NCBI GenBank assembly: GCA_036924285.1 | Contig: JAYKYS010000006.1 | Coordinates: forward strand, 24,340,001-24,404,000 | Source of the DNA: Asterella californica | Lineage: Eukaryota > Streptophyta > Marchantiopsida > Marchantiales > Aytoniaceae | Direction of reading: 5' to 3' | DNA length: 64,000 bases | Part shown: positions 33,757-47,059 of the stretch, one piece after another | Position numbering within the stretch: position 1 is the stretch's first letter | Layout: each line of letters begins with the position of its first letter | Translations under genes and position numbers: made by a program | Notes under the pieces: model-generated | The model's database searches: none | The model's input: only the letters and a program-made list of their open reading frames with translations | Told to the model about the DNA's origin: nothing

Positions 33757-36589
33757 AAACCTGCACATCCTTTGATATGTGCCAATCCGTCATTGATCCT
33801 CGTGATTCTCCAAGTCGTCTTCACTCTCCTCTACTGGCTCAAAAAGGTCTTCATTTGTACTTGTTGTCTAATCTGATCTTAAGAACTCAGCTAGCTCCAT
33901 TGTCTCTCCTCTCTTTCTGAAACAACTTCACTCGTTTTCCAGCAACAAAAAGCCTTAAAGGCATACAATCAAGCTCTCGCAAAGAATATGTAACATTGTG
34001 GTGTACATATGAGACAAGGTATGGGCCAAACCATCTCCTCGAAAACTTTTGAACTGTAGAGTGCTAGTTCTCCAATGTACTATCCTATATCAACACCCAG
34101 TCCCCAACCTGTATCGATTTCGGTCAAAGCCTATGAGTCTTATCAAACTTCTCTTTGTTCTCAAGTCGAGCCGCCTTCAGCCTTCGTTGCGCTTCTGCAA
34201 GATCCTCTTCTATATATTCTAACTGTATGATTCGTAGCGAGAGAAGTTATACACGATCCATATCGTCTTCTCATGGTAAGGTAGCCCTGGTAGGAAAATC
34301 TTCTTCTGCTGACATCATCGGGTTTTGCCTTAACATTATTTCAATGGGCATGTACTCTGTAGTAAAACAGTGATGTGTTCTATCAAGCTCATAAAGCAAA
34401 AGGGAGTAACCTAAGCCACTCTCTATGCTTACCATCACATGTCTTCACCAAAGCTATTGATGTATGTCCTCGTTCGCTCTTGCCAATCCCCTCTGGATTC
34501 ATTGCAATAGTAAGCTTGAGCTTCACACCATATCGAGCAAAAAACTCTTTCGGTTTTGTACCTCGTAGTTCTCCTCTATCTGTCCGTAGTCTTCCTACAG
34601 ATCCCTATCTACAGATAATATCCTCAAGAACAAACTTACATACCCTCTCTGTGGTCTTCGTCCTCAGAGCTCGTCCTTCTACAAAGTTGGAGAGATCTCA
34701 CGAGCCAAAATCAAATATCGCATATCCATAGTCCAGACATTACCACCAAGTCGAGAACCCACTGGAAGTGAATGCAAGGTGGATAAGTCGACACAAGATC
34801 ATCCATATATCGCATCTTTGAGTAAAACTGACAATGCAAGTAAGAACTGACATAATTCTTCACGTCTCGATATAGACCTTTCCACCAATATCTTTCCTTC
34901 AACTTGACATAAGTAGTCCAAATTCCTTGATGTCCGGCCCACAAGATATCATGGAACTCCTTCATTAGTTGCTATTTAGTCTGCAGATCGTCCACTACTC
35001 GTATGAACATCTCATCTCTCCTCTGCGGCCGTTTTTAAAGATATCCATCACATAGAAGATAGTTGTACGTTTGTTTCCTTATCTCCCTGAACTCTATCGC
35101 TCCATCCCTCTTGTCTTTCCCTACGTACTCAGATAACGTCTTATGTTACGAAGTCTATTTGTGTAAAGCTCCTCTCTAAAGATCGACGGCTCCAAGTCTG
35201 TAACCCGTCGACCAACCTGACACCGAGCATCATTTCTCTTTTCTTCCTCAGCTTCTGAAAACATGACATCCTCGTCTACAAAACGAGCCCTTGACAACAT
35301 ATCTGCAACCACATTCTTCTTTCCTTTTATATGCTTTAACTCTGGATTCAAGCTTCTAATATAGACAATCCAACGCAACATTGCTATGTCCGACATGTTA
35401 CAGTTGGATATCATGCCTAGTAGAGGTAGATAATCTGTCTCTAAGACTACATGAGCACCAATTAGAAACTCAAGGTCTGTCTTCATCGCTGTGATCACTC
35501 TCCACAACTCACGCTTCACCTGAGGATAATCTCGTTGTCTGTCTGTCAAGATCCTAGCTCCAAACCTAGAGATGAACCGCATACCACTCGCATCATCTTG
35601 ATCAATCATCCAGCCAATCGTCTTTGGGCTAGTATCTATTGTGATAATCACAGATCTTCCACTCGTAGTCTACTTTTCTCAACACAGGTGGAGACTTCAG
35701 AGCCTCCTTCAGCTTATTCATAGCTTCTTGATGGATTGAAGTCCACACAAATCTCTTACCCTTTCTCAGTAATGCATACAAAGACTCCGCAACATGAGCA
35801 TAGTGAGGAATGAATAGACGGTAGAATACACAAGCTCCTAGAAAGCGTCGAACCTTTGTGATATTTTTACAGTCCGTCATCTTAGCTATAGCGTCAACCT
35901 TCTCTGGATTTGGTCGTCTTCCAAAAGCACCACACAGATGTCCAACCACTAAAATCTAAGACATACCAAACTTGGACTTAGCTCCTGACAGGGTGAGATG
36001 TACCTCCTCCAGGCGAGTCAAGATACGTTCTACATCCTTGATATGGTCTGCAACAAACCTCCTACATCCATTCGCAAGTACTGCTTCATCTTTGTCTTCA
36101 AGCGCGTAACCTTTTAAACGAATATCATTTAGAAATGGAATCGTAACATCAGGTACAAATTCCCATAGTACCTTGTGCGTCACGTTCTGCATATGAGCCA
36201 CCGAGTTCGTCGCTCCTTGAGGAAGAGTACACATCCGCATCAATCTCAAAGGCGTACGCATAGTAGTCAGATCTCTACTTTCTACAGTCAATTGAAACTG
36301 ATCATAACCAGAATATAAATCTCCAATGGAGTAGATAGCTCTCCCTGCAAATGCCTCTGCTACTTCATCAATCACAGGACCCGTCCCAACATTACGAATG
36401 GTCACATTATTCAGAAGTTGTAGATCTTGAATGAAACACAAGGCTCCTGACTTCTTGGGTACAGTGAACCATATGCTAGAGTAAGGTCACATAGACGGCT
36501 CAAGTATCCTCATCCGTACTTTCTCTTTCAGCAACTCAATAAGTTTGGGCAACAAGGCACGAGGAATCGGAATCGGTTTCAGATCTCAA
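33757..36589 (-). pseudogene. E3 pol: reverse transcriptase, RNase H, integrase
   Basis: RT lies at 35956-36589 (LKPIPIPRALLPKLIELLKE, WFTVPKKSGALCFIQDLQ, IYSIGDLYSGYDQFQL, LPQGATNSVAHMQN). The usual YxDD/FLDD active site reads FLND. The thumb follows at 35629-35949 (RRFLGACVFYRLFIPHYAH). RNase H is at 35121-35651 (GMISNCNMSDIAMLRW, VVADMLSRARF). The integrase zinc end lies at 34711-34965 (GIWTTYVKLKERYWWKG) and the core continues to about 34.35 kb. It has three kinds of stop. Conserved Trp codons read TGA at 36586-36588 and 34389-34391; E4 still has TGG at the second. Confidence 0.85.
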
Positions 36590-39500
36590 GGCACATGAGG
36601 GACTGTGAATATAACCATAGGCGCTATCATCTTTGGATCCACACAACCTATTTCCCCTACTGAAAAGAAAAAAGCTTTACCATGATCTACTATCACTTGC
36701 TCAAAAATTGTCTTCTCAACTTTATCAGAAAATCACCTCCTCCTATCTGGAGCTCCTTCAACGTCTCTTCGGTAAACTGATGCTCTACTTCTATGATCAC
36801 GCTATATAGACTCAGTCCTCACTAACTATACTTGCTGCTGGGGGTTAATAGGTAGTTGAGCTGCTACCGGTCTCACTCTTTTCAATACAGATTTGTACTT
36901 CGCATGGACATCTGCTTCCTGAGGGAGTGCACACCAACAAACTACTTCTCTTCTCTCACTATTCTGCATCGGATCAGGAAAGAACCGCACATACGTAGCA
37001 ATCTCCTTATATATGTGTCGAGAGTGGATAGAGATCACCATCATATTATCTTTTCCTTCCATCAATCTGTTTACACTGTCCAACCAACTAACAACTGAGT
37101 GTACAGACACAAACTCTTCAAACAAGCTAGAAATCACATCATCTTCAAGTAGAACCTCTGCACGCCATAGCTCTATAACCTGTTTCACCATCCATCTTTT
37201 TGTATTTTCTCCCATGTCTTCAACTCTTGTAAACTGACTCCACCCATCATCCTCAAACATCAGCAATCCAGACTGCCAACTCTGTACATTTTACATGTCT
37301 CGGAGTCCTTATACATGTCTCACTTTCGATCGTTCTACCTTGTGTACCAACTCTGACGGGATCTCAGCAGTAGGTTCTATACCCCTGTCTTCTCACTCTA
37401 CAGGAGTGGACTGCGAAAACCCTTACATCTCTTTGTATGAGAATCTCTAAGAGTTTGTCGATTCCGCTCATGTCTTGAACGAACAGTCAAAAACTGTACT
37501 GAGTACTTGTCATCAAGACTCTAAACTCTGACATAATGAGACCCATCGTTCATCATCTGTGTCTTTATTCGAACAGTGGTGATGTATGGTTGGTCTAGTA
37601 TGATAGGATAGGAGACATGGGACTGTAGAAAGAAATATTAATCAACCTCTACATCTCCAATCCTTACACATATATTTGGACAAGCTCCGTACAACTCACC
37701 CTTTTGATTGTTAGCTGCACAGAGTATCCAACCGTGGTTCCTTCGATCGGTCATTGCCCTTTCTCATACACCTCCTTGGAAATGATGTTGATTTTCGACT
37801 CGTGATCCACAGGTACCGGTTCAGAAAATCCTCCAAGTCGAACCTGCGTCTCTGTTGTCGCTCATGCCCCGTGCTTCTGTTTGAAATCGCTGTTTGTGCT
37901 TGACCTATCCTCCTCAAACTCTCCATCTTCATTCTCAATAACAGCAGGATCAGCAACCCATGCTTCATACTTATCATCTCTGAACCCATCAATACCAATA
38001 ACATCTACTGCTCCAACCATCTGACTACCTATTTGTTCAGCCAACACCTGCCTCTTTCTATTCATGATGTCAATTATCAACTCATGAAACTCTCTCTTTG
38101 CGATACCCAATACCTCACGAAGAGTAAACTCAACTCTAGCATCCAAAATGTGTTGCTCTAAAACAGCAAGCAAGTCTGTTGCTGTTTTGATGTTTGCAGT
38201 TAACTTGTAGGTTAGAGCTTTTCTCTTTTCCTGTGCTGTAAACCTCTTATCCAGTACTCTATCTGTAGTAGTAGCCTCTTGTGGCAAATCTTGTACACCT
38301 TCCATAGGATCTACTACAAGAGGTGGAGCTGTAGAGGTAGAGGGTACATCTTCTGCAGCAAGAAATCTACCAGTTGGTACAGATGATGATGGTTCCGCTG
38401 CTCTCTTCCTCGTAATCCTTCGACGGTCACTGTTATCTGGTACCCTTGCATCTACGTCGGAAGCATCTTGTCGTCTTTTGTCTTCCACCATGGCATCATG
38501 TTCACTACTCATTCCTAAAAACGTTCGAATAGAAGTTGCATCTATTGTGTCTCTTCATCTAGTAGCCCTCCTAATGCTTTCTGCACCTCTCTTCATCATT
38601 TCAATTGAGACCTCAGCAGCTTGCTCAATCATAGTTGGATTAGAGTGCACCTCAACTCTCCCAGTATATACATCAGCTTCTACAGAACCCGCAATCATCG
38701 CTGTAGTGTTCGCACCAGTAAGTGCTGGAAGCGAACTCCTCATTCCTCCTCTTCCAAAATATGTGTTCAGGAGTTGCCCAGTGACGGTTAGATACACATG
38801 TTGTTCTGATAATTGACTACGTCCTCTTGCAAGACAACCGCTAAGTCTTGACAGTCTCCTCTGAGATGATCTGGGCTGTCGCACCAAATACATCTTCTGG
38901 TAAAGGTTCCTCCTACAGGTCGAGCACTTGATGTGACTGGTCGTTGGTCTCTCTTCAAATCAGACATCTCAACTCTCAAATCTCTCAAGTGTTGAGTGAG
39001 CTCTTCAATCAAGTTATTCTGATTAGGTTCTCAACATGTCGTTGCTGCTGCCTAGGTCCTCTCTGTGCTAGGATAGACACTACAGACGCTTGGAGAACCA
39101 CTACAGGTGCTTGAGGAATCACTATAGGTGCCTGAGGTATTATCTGAGAAATTATAGGAAGAACTATCAGGAGCTGAGGAGCTACTCTCTATTCTGGCAA
39201 GGTTTCTAGCTACATTGCCATCCTACCACGATGTTGTCTAGCAAGAGTAGATATTGCTTCCTCCACTCTCTTCCAATCAGATGTAACTCCTCTTTTAGCT
39301 CCACTATCAGCTAACATGAAACAAAGTATGTCTGCTGTGAACTCATCCAGAGCACCTAAGAACAACTCCGTCTTCTTAGCATCCAGCGTCAACCTCTCTA
39401 GACCAAAAAGCTGAGAGTACTTTTTCTCAAATTCACGAATCACCTCATACAATCTCATGGAACGTCCAGGCTGATGCTCTATCCAGTCCATGAGGATTCA

Positions 39501-39895
39501 TTTGGTGACTCTTTCAGAATCCTCTTCTAGAAACTCTTCTCTCAGTGCACGTTCAAACAGAGTCCATCCACCTAGATGTTCTCCTCTGTAGAATTCTCAC
39601 CTTCTCTCTCAATTCAGGACCACAACAGTCAACTCAAAGCTCAAAATTATCTCAACTTCAGGTGCTCTGATCAGCTCCATCTCATCCACATACTCCCGCA
39701 AGTACCTAGTATCGTCTCTTTCATCAAATCACGCACATCGACCAACAATTGCTTGTAACGTCTTTGTGGATTTTTAATCAACTCTTCCAATTGCAGGTTG
39801 CTGCTGAATCAGGGCAGCCAACGTCTGAAAGATCTGAGATGTGTCTATAGCAGGCTGTGTTGTTGCTGTTGAAACTACCGTACACACACTGATCT
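36590..39895 (-). pseudogene. E3 gag and linker region
   Basis: Blocks in shifting frames: 39774-39980, then 39210-39491 (LTLDAKKTELFLGALDEFT, SDWKRVEEAISTLARQHR), a CCHC-like knuckle at 38788-39012 (RCIWCDSPDHLRGDC), 37862-38512 (acidic, with TSTAPPLVVDPMEG) and 36826-37266. The knuckle and the SDWKRVEEA motif have counterparts in the E6 gag fragment at 53-54.7 kb, so both belong to one lineage. Confidence 0.7.
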
Positions 39896-41011
39896 TTTCA
39901 GGCTCAATAATCTTTATTGCAGTGTCGATTTCATCATCCAAGTCTTCAATTGTCAAAAATCTCTCCTCTCTCTCCTGCACGCACCTCCTCTCTCCTCTAT
40001 CAATTCTCTGTAAAAGTCCTTGTCAAAAATCACCGCATGTTGATTTACCTAAAAGACTTAGCCCCTAGCTAAGCTGACCCCTACTATCTTTATACGTACA
40101 ACTACTTAACAAAGTAGCCCCTTAGCTAAGCTGGTCCCTTAATTAATAAAAGTTTCCGTGCTCTTGATGCCACCTGAATATACCACAAGCCATCCAATGT
40201 AGGCCGAAGCCCCTACACTTATGAGGCATCTCCACGGGACTTACAGCCCCTTCATATGCGCACCAGGTATCTCCCATGGTGTCTCCCAATCTCCCATATT
40301 CAAAGTGGCATGCGTAGGCTTAGGCCAGGAAGTCCACGATTAAAGGAGATACATGTCTCCCGTCCCTAGATATGTAGGACGTGACTGCATATCCAACATA
40401 GACTCCTTTCCAAGAGGTCAACATGCCGAAATAAGAAACACAGACCAAGCGGAATTGATCTTGAGACCACTTTCCTCCTAAGCAGGCGCCCTATCACTGG
40501 GATGGCTTGTGCTTCCGTTAAAAAGATAAACAAAGTTTGTACATATCCTTAAGGAAAATTTCTGTACACTCTTTACTAGCTTTTTCTACACTAACTTCTC
40601 AATACTACTCCGTTTCTAGTGAATGAGGAGTCAAAACTATAGTACTCACAAACACCTACGCACTCATGCTGTCAGATCATGGATTCGAGTCACGAGCTAG
40701 AATTGACAGATTTTCCTCTTCCGCACTTTTTACAGCTTAAGACTTGTACTAACTATCGCCTGTAACGCTTTTTTTTGAAACCGAAAGTATGAAGTCGCTC
40801 TTCTCGACGAGCTCTGCATTCTGGAACTTTTCGTCTCCTTCAAGGTGATATTTCATCCCAAGCTAAGGGGCAGCTTGTCAAGCATAGCCCCAACTAGCTC
40901 TTGCTCAGTTTGATAAGCTACAAGGCAGTTTCTGTCACAACTACATACACAATGAAAAGAAAATCCTTCTGTTATTAGTCTTCATTGTACAGATCCACGT
41001 GCAACACGACA
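39895..41011 (-). repeat. E3 5' LTR, truncated
   Basis: This is homologous to the 3' LTR from its outer end (41011) to about 39895. The innermost ~150 bp of the LTR and the primer-binding site are missing. The LTR runs straight into gag coding sequence (about TIKIIEPEK), so a deletion removed U5 end, primer site and leader. Confidence 0.85.
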
Positions 41012-43440
41012 CCGTGATGTTGACTTTTCGAGCATCCACATCTTCAACCACATCATATCCTGCTTGAGAAAACGAAATAGTGAAATCTGCCATCCCTAAC
41101 TTCTTTCTTGGTTCTCTTGATGTACTCGAAACATTACTCGAGCGAGTACTACTACTTGATGACTCCTCCATAAAAACCGGTTCATTAGAAAATTTAGTTC
41201 TTTTCCTTTCTTGAGCTAAAAGCTCCACAGATGCTGAGAAGCGTTTGAGTTCTCTTCCTTCTCATAGATGGGATCTTACACTACATCGATAGTAGCCACT
41301 CCTTTGTCTCGTGCTTGTGATGAGTTTCCACCACCAACATTCATTTTGACAGCTTCGGCACTTCCTGCTCCGTTGTTAGAACAGTTTTGTTCGAAATGAA
41401 AACCTCCACACGTGCAACATGTGATTCCTCAAAAGTTACCTTGGTTGCCTCTAAAGTTATCTTGATTTCCTCGATTGGGATTATTGTCATACTCTCTTTG
41501 ACCTCCTCCTCCATCTTTGTTCCACCATTCTCGTAATTGCACCACGTTTATCTTGAGATCCGCAAGAGTATCAGTGGTGCTCTTCAACTCGACATGAAAA
41601 TCTGAGGTGGCAGTAGACATCGCTATATGGACAAACGATCTCGGTACCATCATTGAAGTAGGAGTTGATGTTGAAGCGATAATCAATTGTGATGATGCAG
41701 ATGCTATCGTTGTGACTACACCAAGAGTTGGAGTCGACACCAGAACGACATGATGAGGTTGGATGATATCTTTTTCATCCAAACTCTCTTCCATATTTGT
41801 CGCAATCTTGATGACCTCCGCTTTGGTTGCTGACTTCTCGTATCTCACTTGGGTTCGAATTGAAGATCTCAACCCTCCCACCAACTTCTTGGTCAGCACT
41901 GCTCCAATCCCCGCCATTGTTAACTCCATGTTGTCCATACTCTTCTGTAGGACCGTCAGAAACCGTTGGTCCAACTTATCCATTCTTTTGACATCCTACT
42001 GAACTTTCTTGTCGTCCCGTTGCTTCAAATGAGTGAGCTCCACCATGAGCTTCTCATAACTCTCTTTTGGAAGAAAGTCTTTGATGAGTGCATTACTCAA
42101 CATCTCCCATGTGTCCTCAATTGCACCAGATGTCTTGTTCTTCACTCGGTCTTCACACCATGAAGAGCAAAATCTTCTAAAAACTCTAGCAGTAACAACA
42201 CTCATTCTTCTTTCCTCTCACGTTGTTTCTGATGCAACCTCTTTTGAAGTCTCGAACAAACGGCTCTACATCTTCATTGTCCTTCTCATGAAACACTGGT
42301 AGCTTCCCCATCTTGTAACTACTCTTCTAACCTTCGTGCAATAACGACTCGCTAAAAGAGTACGAACATCATCAGTTCCATTCGAGAATAATCTATCATA
42401 GGTAAAATAAAAAGAAATGGTTGTAACAACACCTCTTATGTCATTTCTTCTCCCAAGGTAATCATGAGCTTGAGTCACATCACCGGCTTCTCCACTATCC
42501 GAATGACGATCTCCATCACAACTCAACCGAGTTCTCCTTTGAAGTCGACAACTTCTCCATCTCAGCTCTCCGAGTCTCGTCCAACTTCTCGACTATTGAC
42601 GTAAGTAAGGCGACTACATCTACGCACTTGTGTCCTCTTGATAGATCACCCACTCCACAACTTGGACAAGGATCCTCTCCTAGAAGATGAATTGGCGCTG
42701 GTGAAGATGGACCCACTCGAATACTTAAATCAATAAACTCTCGCTTTCCTTTGGCTCTCTCCGCTCTAACAATTCACTACATTATGTCCTAACCCTCTAC
42801 AGAAATAACATCACAAGTCGATTTCTACTCTTCTCCTCGAAGATTCTACTTGAGGATTTGTACTAGTGTTCTCAAACTCAACGATAATATCTCTTGAGCT
42901 CTCTCCGACACTTACTATGACATCTAAACCTTGAGGAAGATTTCTAAGTCTAACTTTTTAATCTTTTGAACTTCCACCCATGTTGTTGCGCCTTCTCAAT
43001 CATTAAGTGGACAAAATATCTTTGAGGAAAATAATTCTACATCACTTTCTTAACTCTTTCGAGCTTTATATTGGAAATCGTGTATTATACATGATGCACA
43101 CGAAATAAAATCCAATCTAAAATTAACTATCTAAGATAATATCCTCATGATCATCGTCTGTACTAATCACAGCAGACATCTTAAACTCCTTCTTATAAGG
43201 ATCCAACTCTACTTCACCAGGAGCATTCGTGGCTTCCATAGTGAATGATACTTTCAACTCAACTTTCTTCACATCTACGTCAATGGTCTCAAAAGCTTCT
43301 TGATATAGAGCAAAGAGGGCATCCCAAGTGCTATAGATGCGTGTTTGTAACTCATCTATACTTAACTTTGGCTTCTCCGTCTCTGTTCGAACTCCCAAAC
43401 GTCTCTTCTTCCACCTCGACACCCGAACTAGATTCTTCAT
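41012..43440 (-). pseudogene. E2 gag region
   Basis: Several minus-strand blocks in different frames remain: 43123-43440 (start MKNLVRVSRWKKRRL), 42516-42716 (PCPSCGVGDLSRGHKC), 41996-42205 (DTWEMLSNALIKDFLPKESY, typical of the gag core), and 41429-41983, which ends in an Arg/Gly/Asn-rich tail (NRGNQDNFRGNQGNF). The C-terminal block 41012-41228 runs directly into the E3 insertion and continues, in frame, at 32486 on the other side. No intact gag remains. Confidence 0.7.
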
Positions 43441-44494
43441 GAAATATCTTCAAGACTGCTTGTATGCCAAAACGTATATCTCTTAGTTAGTAATAGATCT
43501 ATACAAGATTTTTGTGACTCCCAGTAGCTCAACCTCCAAGCCACTAACTCATGAATTTCAACAGAAACTTCACTAATCAAAAGAAATGGTGCTGACTGTA
43601 CAACTTTTCAGAGAACTGAAATTTGTATAGTTTGACTTCACTCATGATTGTCAACCCCCTCCACTTTGAAAAAATCTTTCTCCCTCTCCAGTCCTCATCT
43701 TCTCATGATTTTTGTTTCCTCTAATAGCTTATCAGACTAGCTACAATCTTAGAAATTTTCACAGAGAAATAAAAAACACAGAAAAGATGACAACGACTGT
43801 ACAGAATTTTCAGAGAGCAGAATGTCTAAATTTTCACGAATAAACCCCTTCAACTTTGTAAATTTATATCTCACTCTCTAGACCTCCTCTTCTCATGATT
43901 TTTGTTGTCCAAGATAGCTTATCAGCCAAGCTAAAACATTGTAAGTTTTCTCAAGAAAAAAAAATCACAGAAAATTTGACAATGAATGTACAGATTTTCC
44001 AGAGAGCAAAATTTTTAAGCTCTCGTGAATAAACCCCCTTAACTTTGAAAATTTATATCTCCCTCTCTAGACCACCTTTTCTCATGATTTCTGTTGTCCT
44101 AGATAGCTTATCAACCAATCTAGAAGACTACGGAGTTTCACAAGAAAATAAGAAACATAGAAAATCAGACAGTGACTATACAAAGTTTCTAGAGAGCTAA
44201 ATTCCTAAACTCTCAAATTTTTCTCCTCTAATAACTTTTCTCTCCTCCTTTCTCTACAACTCTTGTTGCATCTACTTCAAACTCTCCTCAAACCATTTCT
44301 TAGTGAACAAGATATAGAGAATGACCTCGAACGGCATCATAGATCACTACGAGATACATGAAAGATTCTAAAATGACTAACATCGCGTTAGCTCTCTCTC
44401 CTCTCAACGTTCTCTCCATGTGCTATCGTATGATCTCCTTCTGTCGAATGTAGAATTGAACTCTAAACATCCTTCAACGATCCTTTCAAGTGAG

Positions 44495-44512
44495 GTCTCG
44501 ACAACGAAACCA
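44495..44512 (-). promoter_or_regulatory. E2 primer-binding site, Tat/Athila-like
   Basis: Directly inside the 5' LTR, the minus strand reads TTTT followed by TGGTTTCGTTGTCGAGAC. This is a decayed form of the TGGCGCCGTTGCCGGGGA-type site that primes many plant Tat/Athila elements. Most differences are C-to-T or G-to-A changes. Confidence 0.65.
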
Positions 44513-44516
44513 AAAA

Positions 44517-45391
44517 TGTAAACCCTTCGCGGTCTTAACTATCAACTACCCCTCAATCTCTCAACCTCCATGATAGTCAACGATGAATCTGCAACATGCC
44601 GGGTCTGTCTCTCACTCCGATGGCTTTGATGGAAGCACACCATAAACTTGAAGGGAAAAATGCTAAGTTCAATCCTTCACACATCCCTAAACTCATCAAC
44701 TAAAATTATCCGTTATAACAACGTCTCTCAAGTTCTCACATGCTAATATATCACATTCTTTCTACATTGCTCAAGTTGTAATACGACGATGTGAAAACAA
44801 GGATGAGGAGTTCTTCTCTACTCCTCTATTTATACATTCTAGGTTTTTACTTTGGTACCCTTTGGTAACTCAGCCGTAACTATTTTTACCGGAATTTTCT
44901 AAGATATTACTTAAAGTAAAAGCATTAATCACATGGCTTCTTATCTTTTCACATGGGCTTATTTCTTCAAAGTCAACAACTTCTAGAAGGAATCTAGAAT
45001 ATTCTTAAGAAATCTCGAATTTCCACCCTCCCTCTACACTAGGACCCACTAAAAAAGAGACATGTGAAATCTCTTCTTGTTTTTAATGCCCACAAAGTTC
45101 ACAACTTTAATCCCACCACTAATATCAAGTAAAAAAGGAGATAAGAGATACTTTCCACCTCTTTTTTACCTTTTAGACAATATGACAAGATAGTAGTGCT
45201 CACTTTTTAGGACATATATGAATTCTGCCCAAAAGTATAAATAAGTTTAACTATAACTAACTTTAGCTAGTCATGATTAACTTGATACCTCCTTAAAGTA
45301 CCTGAGCAACAAATAAACATTCTCCACACTTAGCTATAACTAAACACCTTACTAATAGACAAAATTCCTGTGTGTAACATAAGTCGTTACA
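44517..45391 (-). repeat. E2 5' LTR
   Basis: The plus-strand ends are TGTAAACCC and GTCGTTACA, the canonical TG...CA. Differences from the other LTR are scattered single bases and small indels, so insertion is old. Confidence 0.9.
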
Positions 45392-45395
45392 GTAC

Positions 45396-47050
45396 ATAGA
45401 TACTCCATTACTGTCACATCGTCATGGATATCTCGTTGGTCTAGAACACCATCTCCACACTCAAGATCTAGAGACTCACCATCTATTTTTTGACCTGAGA
45501 AAGATACGACATGACCCTCCATACTAGAGTTCATGACCAACACACAAAAAAAGACAGATGCATGCCACTCTGATACCATCTCCTCATCAACCTCGTCATG
45601 CCATCGAGCTCCAGTCTGATCTTGCTGACTCGTGCATGAGTTGTGACTCAACCGTCGACATCTAGATTTGCAACTCTAGGTCTATACACTACTTGGAAGT
45701 CATACTCTTATAAGATCAGAGCTCATCGTGCAAGCTTCTCTGTAAGCTTGTTGAACTTCATCAATCACTTGAGCAGTTGGTGATCATTGATGAGAGTAAA
45801 AGAGTTCCAAACAGATAACATCAAAAGTGTGCAACAGCCCACATTGCCGCCAAACACTCTCTTGTACGAACTATATCTCACCTCGGCTGAATTGCTGAAG
45901 CGACTTGCATATGCCACCATGAACTCCTTTTCCTCATCATCATGTTGAGTCAGCACTGCTCCAAGCTCCAACATACTCCAATCAGTGTGAAGTTGGAAAG
46001 GACCCCCTTAACGGATCTCGTCAAGATGGGAGCAGATGTCAACCTATTCTTGAGCTTTACAAAAGCTTTTTTGACTCATCTCCCTAGTGTCACTCCTGGT
46101 CCACTTTCATCAACTTGATCAATGACTTCGCAATTGCGCTAAACCTCTTCAAGTATCGATGATAGAAGTTTGTCAAATCAACAAATGTCTGAACTCGACT
46201 CACATGAGATACTTGCAATAGCCTCAACCTTTGTCTGTTGAGCACCCATCTCATCTGAGTAGATGGTGTGGTCCATATACTCTATCAACTCCTAGAAGAA
46301 CTTACCTTCCCAAGGTGTAACTTCAACCTATGAGCTCTCAACCGCTCGAAAACATCTCGTAATTGTTTCTCGTGCTCCTCCACTATAGCACTATAGACTA
46401 AGATGTCGTTAATTAACATCGAACAAAATTCAGTCATGCTAGGATCCTATCCACCACCTTTTGGAACTCAACAGGGTGTGTTCTTCAACCCAAATGATAA
46501 GAACCGCCATTGATACAAACAGTCCTTGTCGTTAAGATCAATTCCTCAGAATGATGTCTTGGACTTATCTTTCTCTCTCATCTGCAACTGATGATATCCT
46601 GCTCGAAGGTCTAAACTACTAAAGACCTTCACATGTCCCACTCCTCAAGTGTCAGCTTGATATACTTACTGGACTTCGTCTGTCGATTGATAGGACGGTA
46701 ATCTCAACACATCCGTCTCTCCATGTAGCTGCTATACATATCCTTCTTTGTTGGCATGACTGTGGCAGATGCTTATTCTTCATGCGACATCTCCACCAAC
46801 CCAACCTCCAATAAGTCTTGAGTCCTACTCTAGATCAACGCTCTATCCATGTCACTGTATCTGTAGGGACGTCGAAAGATTGACGTATCACCAGTCAAGT
46901 CAATCTGTATATCTGATCTCTTCAAGGTATCCAAATCCTTCATACTGAAGGTAAAACAATTCAAGTAGCTCTTCAAGAATCTCCGAACTCTTCGTCTCTC
47001 TTCTCTTGTAAGCTTAGGTCCAATCTCCGGCTCTCAAGTATTCTCTGTCA
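45396..47050 (-). pseudogene. E1 reverse transcriptase and RNase H
   Basis: Minus strand, with frameshifts: RT palm pieces near 46.45 kb (EFQKVVDRIL, then INDILVYS in place of the I-D-D-I active site, HEKQLRDVFERLRAHRLKLH). RNase H is at 45765-45974 (LELGAVLTQHDDEEKEFMVA, NDHQLLK, then TGA for the Trp of HQPLKW). The linker of this family follows at 45352-45651 (CTSQQDQTGARWHDE). The E2 insertion cuts E1 just after this, and the integrase resumes at 28847. Confidence 0.8.
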
Positions 47051-47059
47051 CCACGCTAG

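Larger units (their letters stand above)
32487..41011 (-). mobile_element. E3: gypsy LTR retrotransposon nested in E2
   Basis: LTR-bounded unit of 8.5 kb in the same orientation as E1 and E2. The flanking tetranucleotides CCAT (left) and CCGT (right) fit a 4-bp target duplication with one transition, like GTAC for E2. The E2 frame reads on across the joint. Gag, RT, RNase H and integrase blocks are all recognisable in order but interrupted. It shares LTR and pol with E4 at 57.6-62.2 kb. Confidence 0.85.
28852..45391 (-). mobile_element. E2: Tat/Athila-like gypsy LTR retrotransposon, split by E3
   Basis: Two LTRs of 878 and 875 bp in the same orientation bound a 16.5-kb unit. About 8.5 kb of it is the later insertion E3, leaving E2 itself near 8 kb. 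The sequence GTAC lies just outside both LTRs (28848-28851 and 45392-45395) as a probable 4-bp target duplication. The element sits inside E1: the E1 reading resumes on the other side. The primer-site sequence next to the 5' LTR resembles the Asp-tRNA-type sites of Tat/Athila elements. Confidence 0.85.

Noticed and set aside
34155..34731. Plus-strand frames of 72-118 codons
   Set aside because: Shadows of the E3 integrase on the minus strand.
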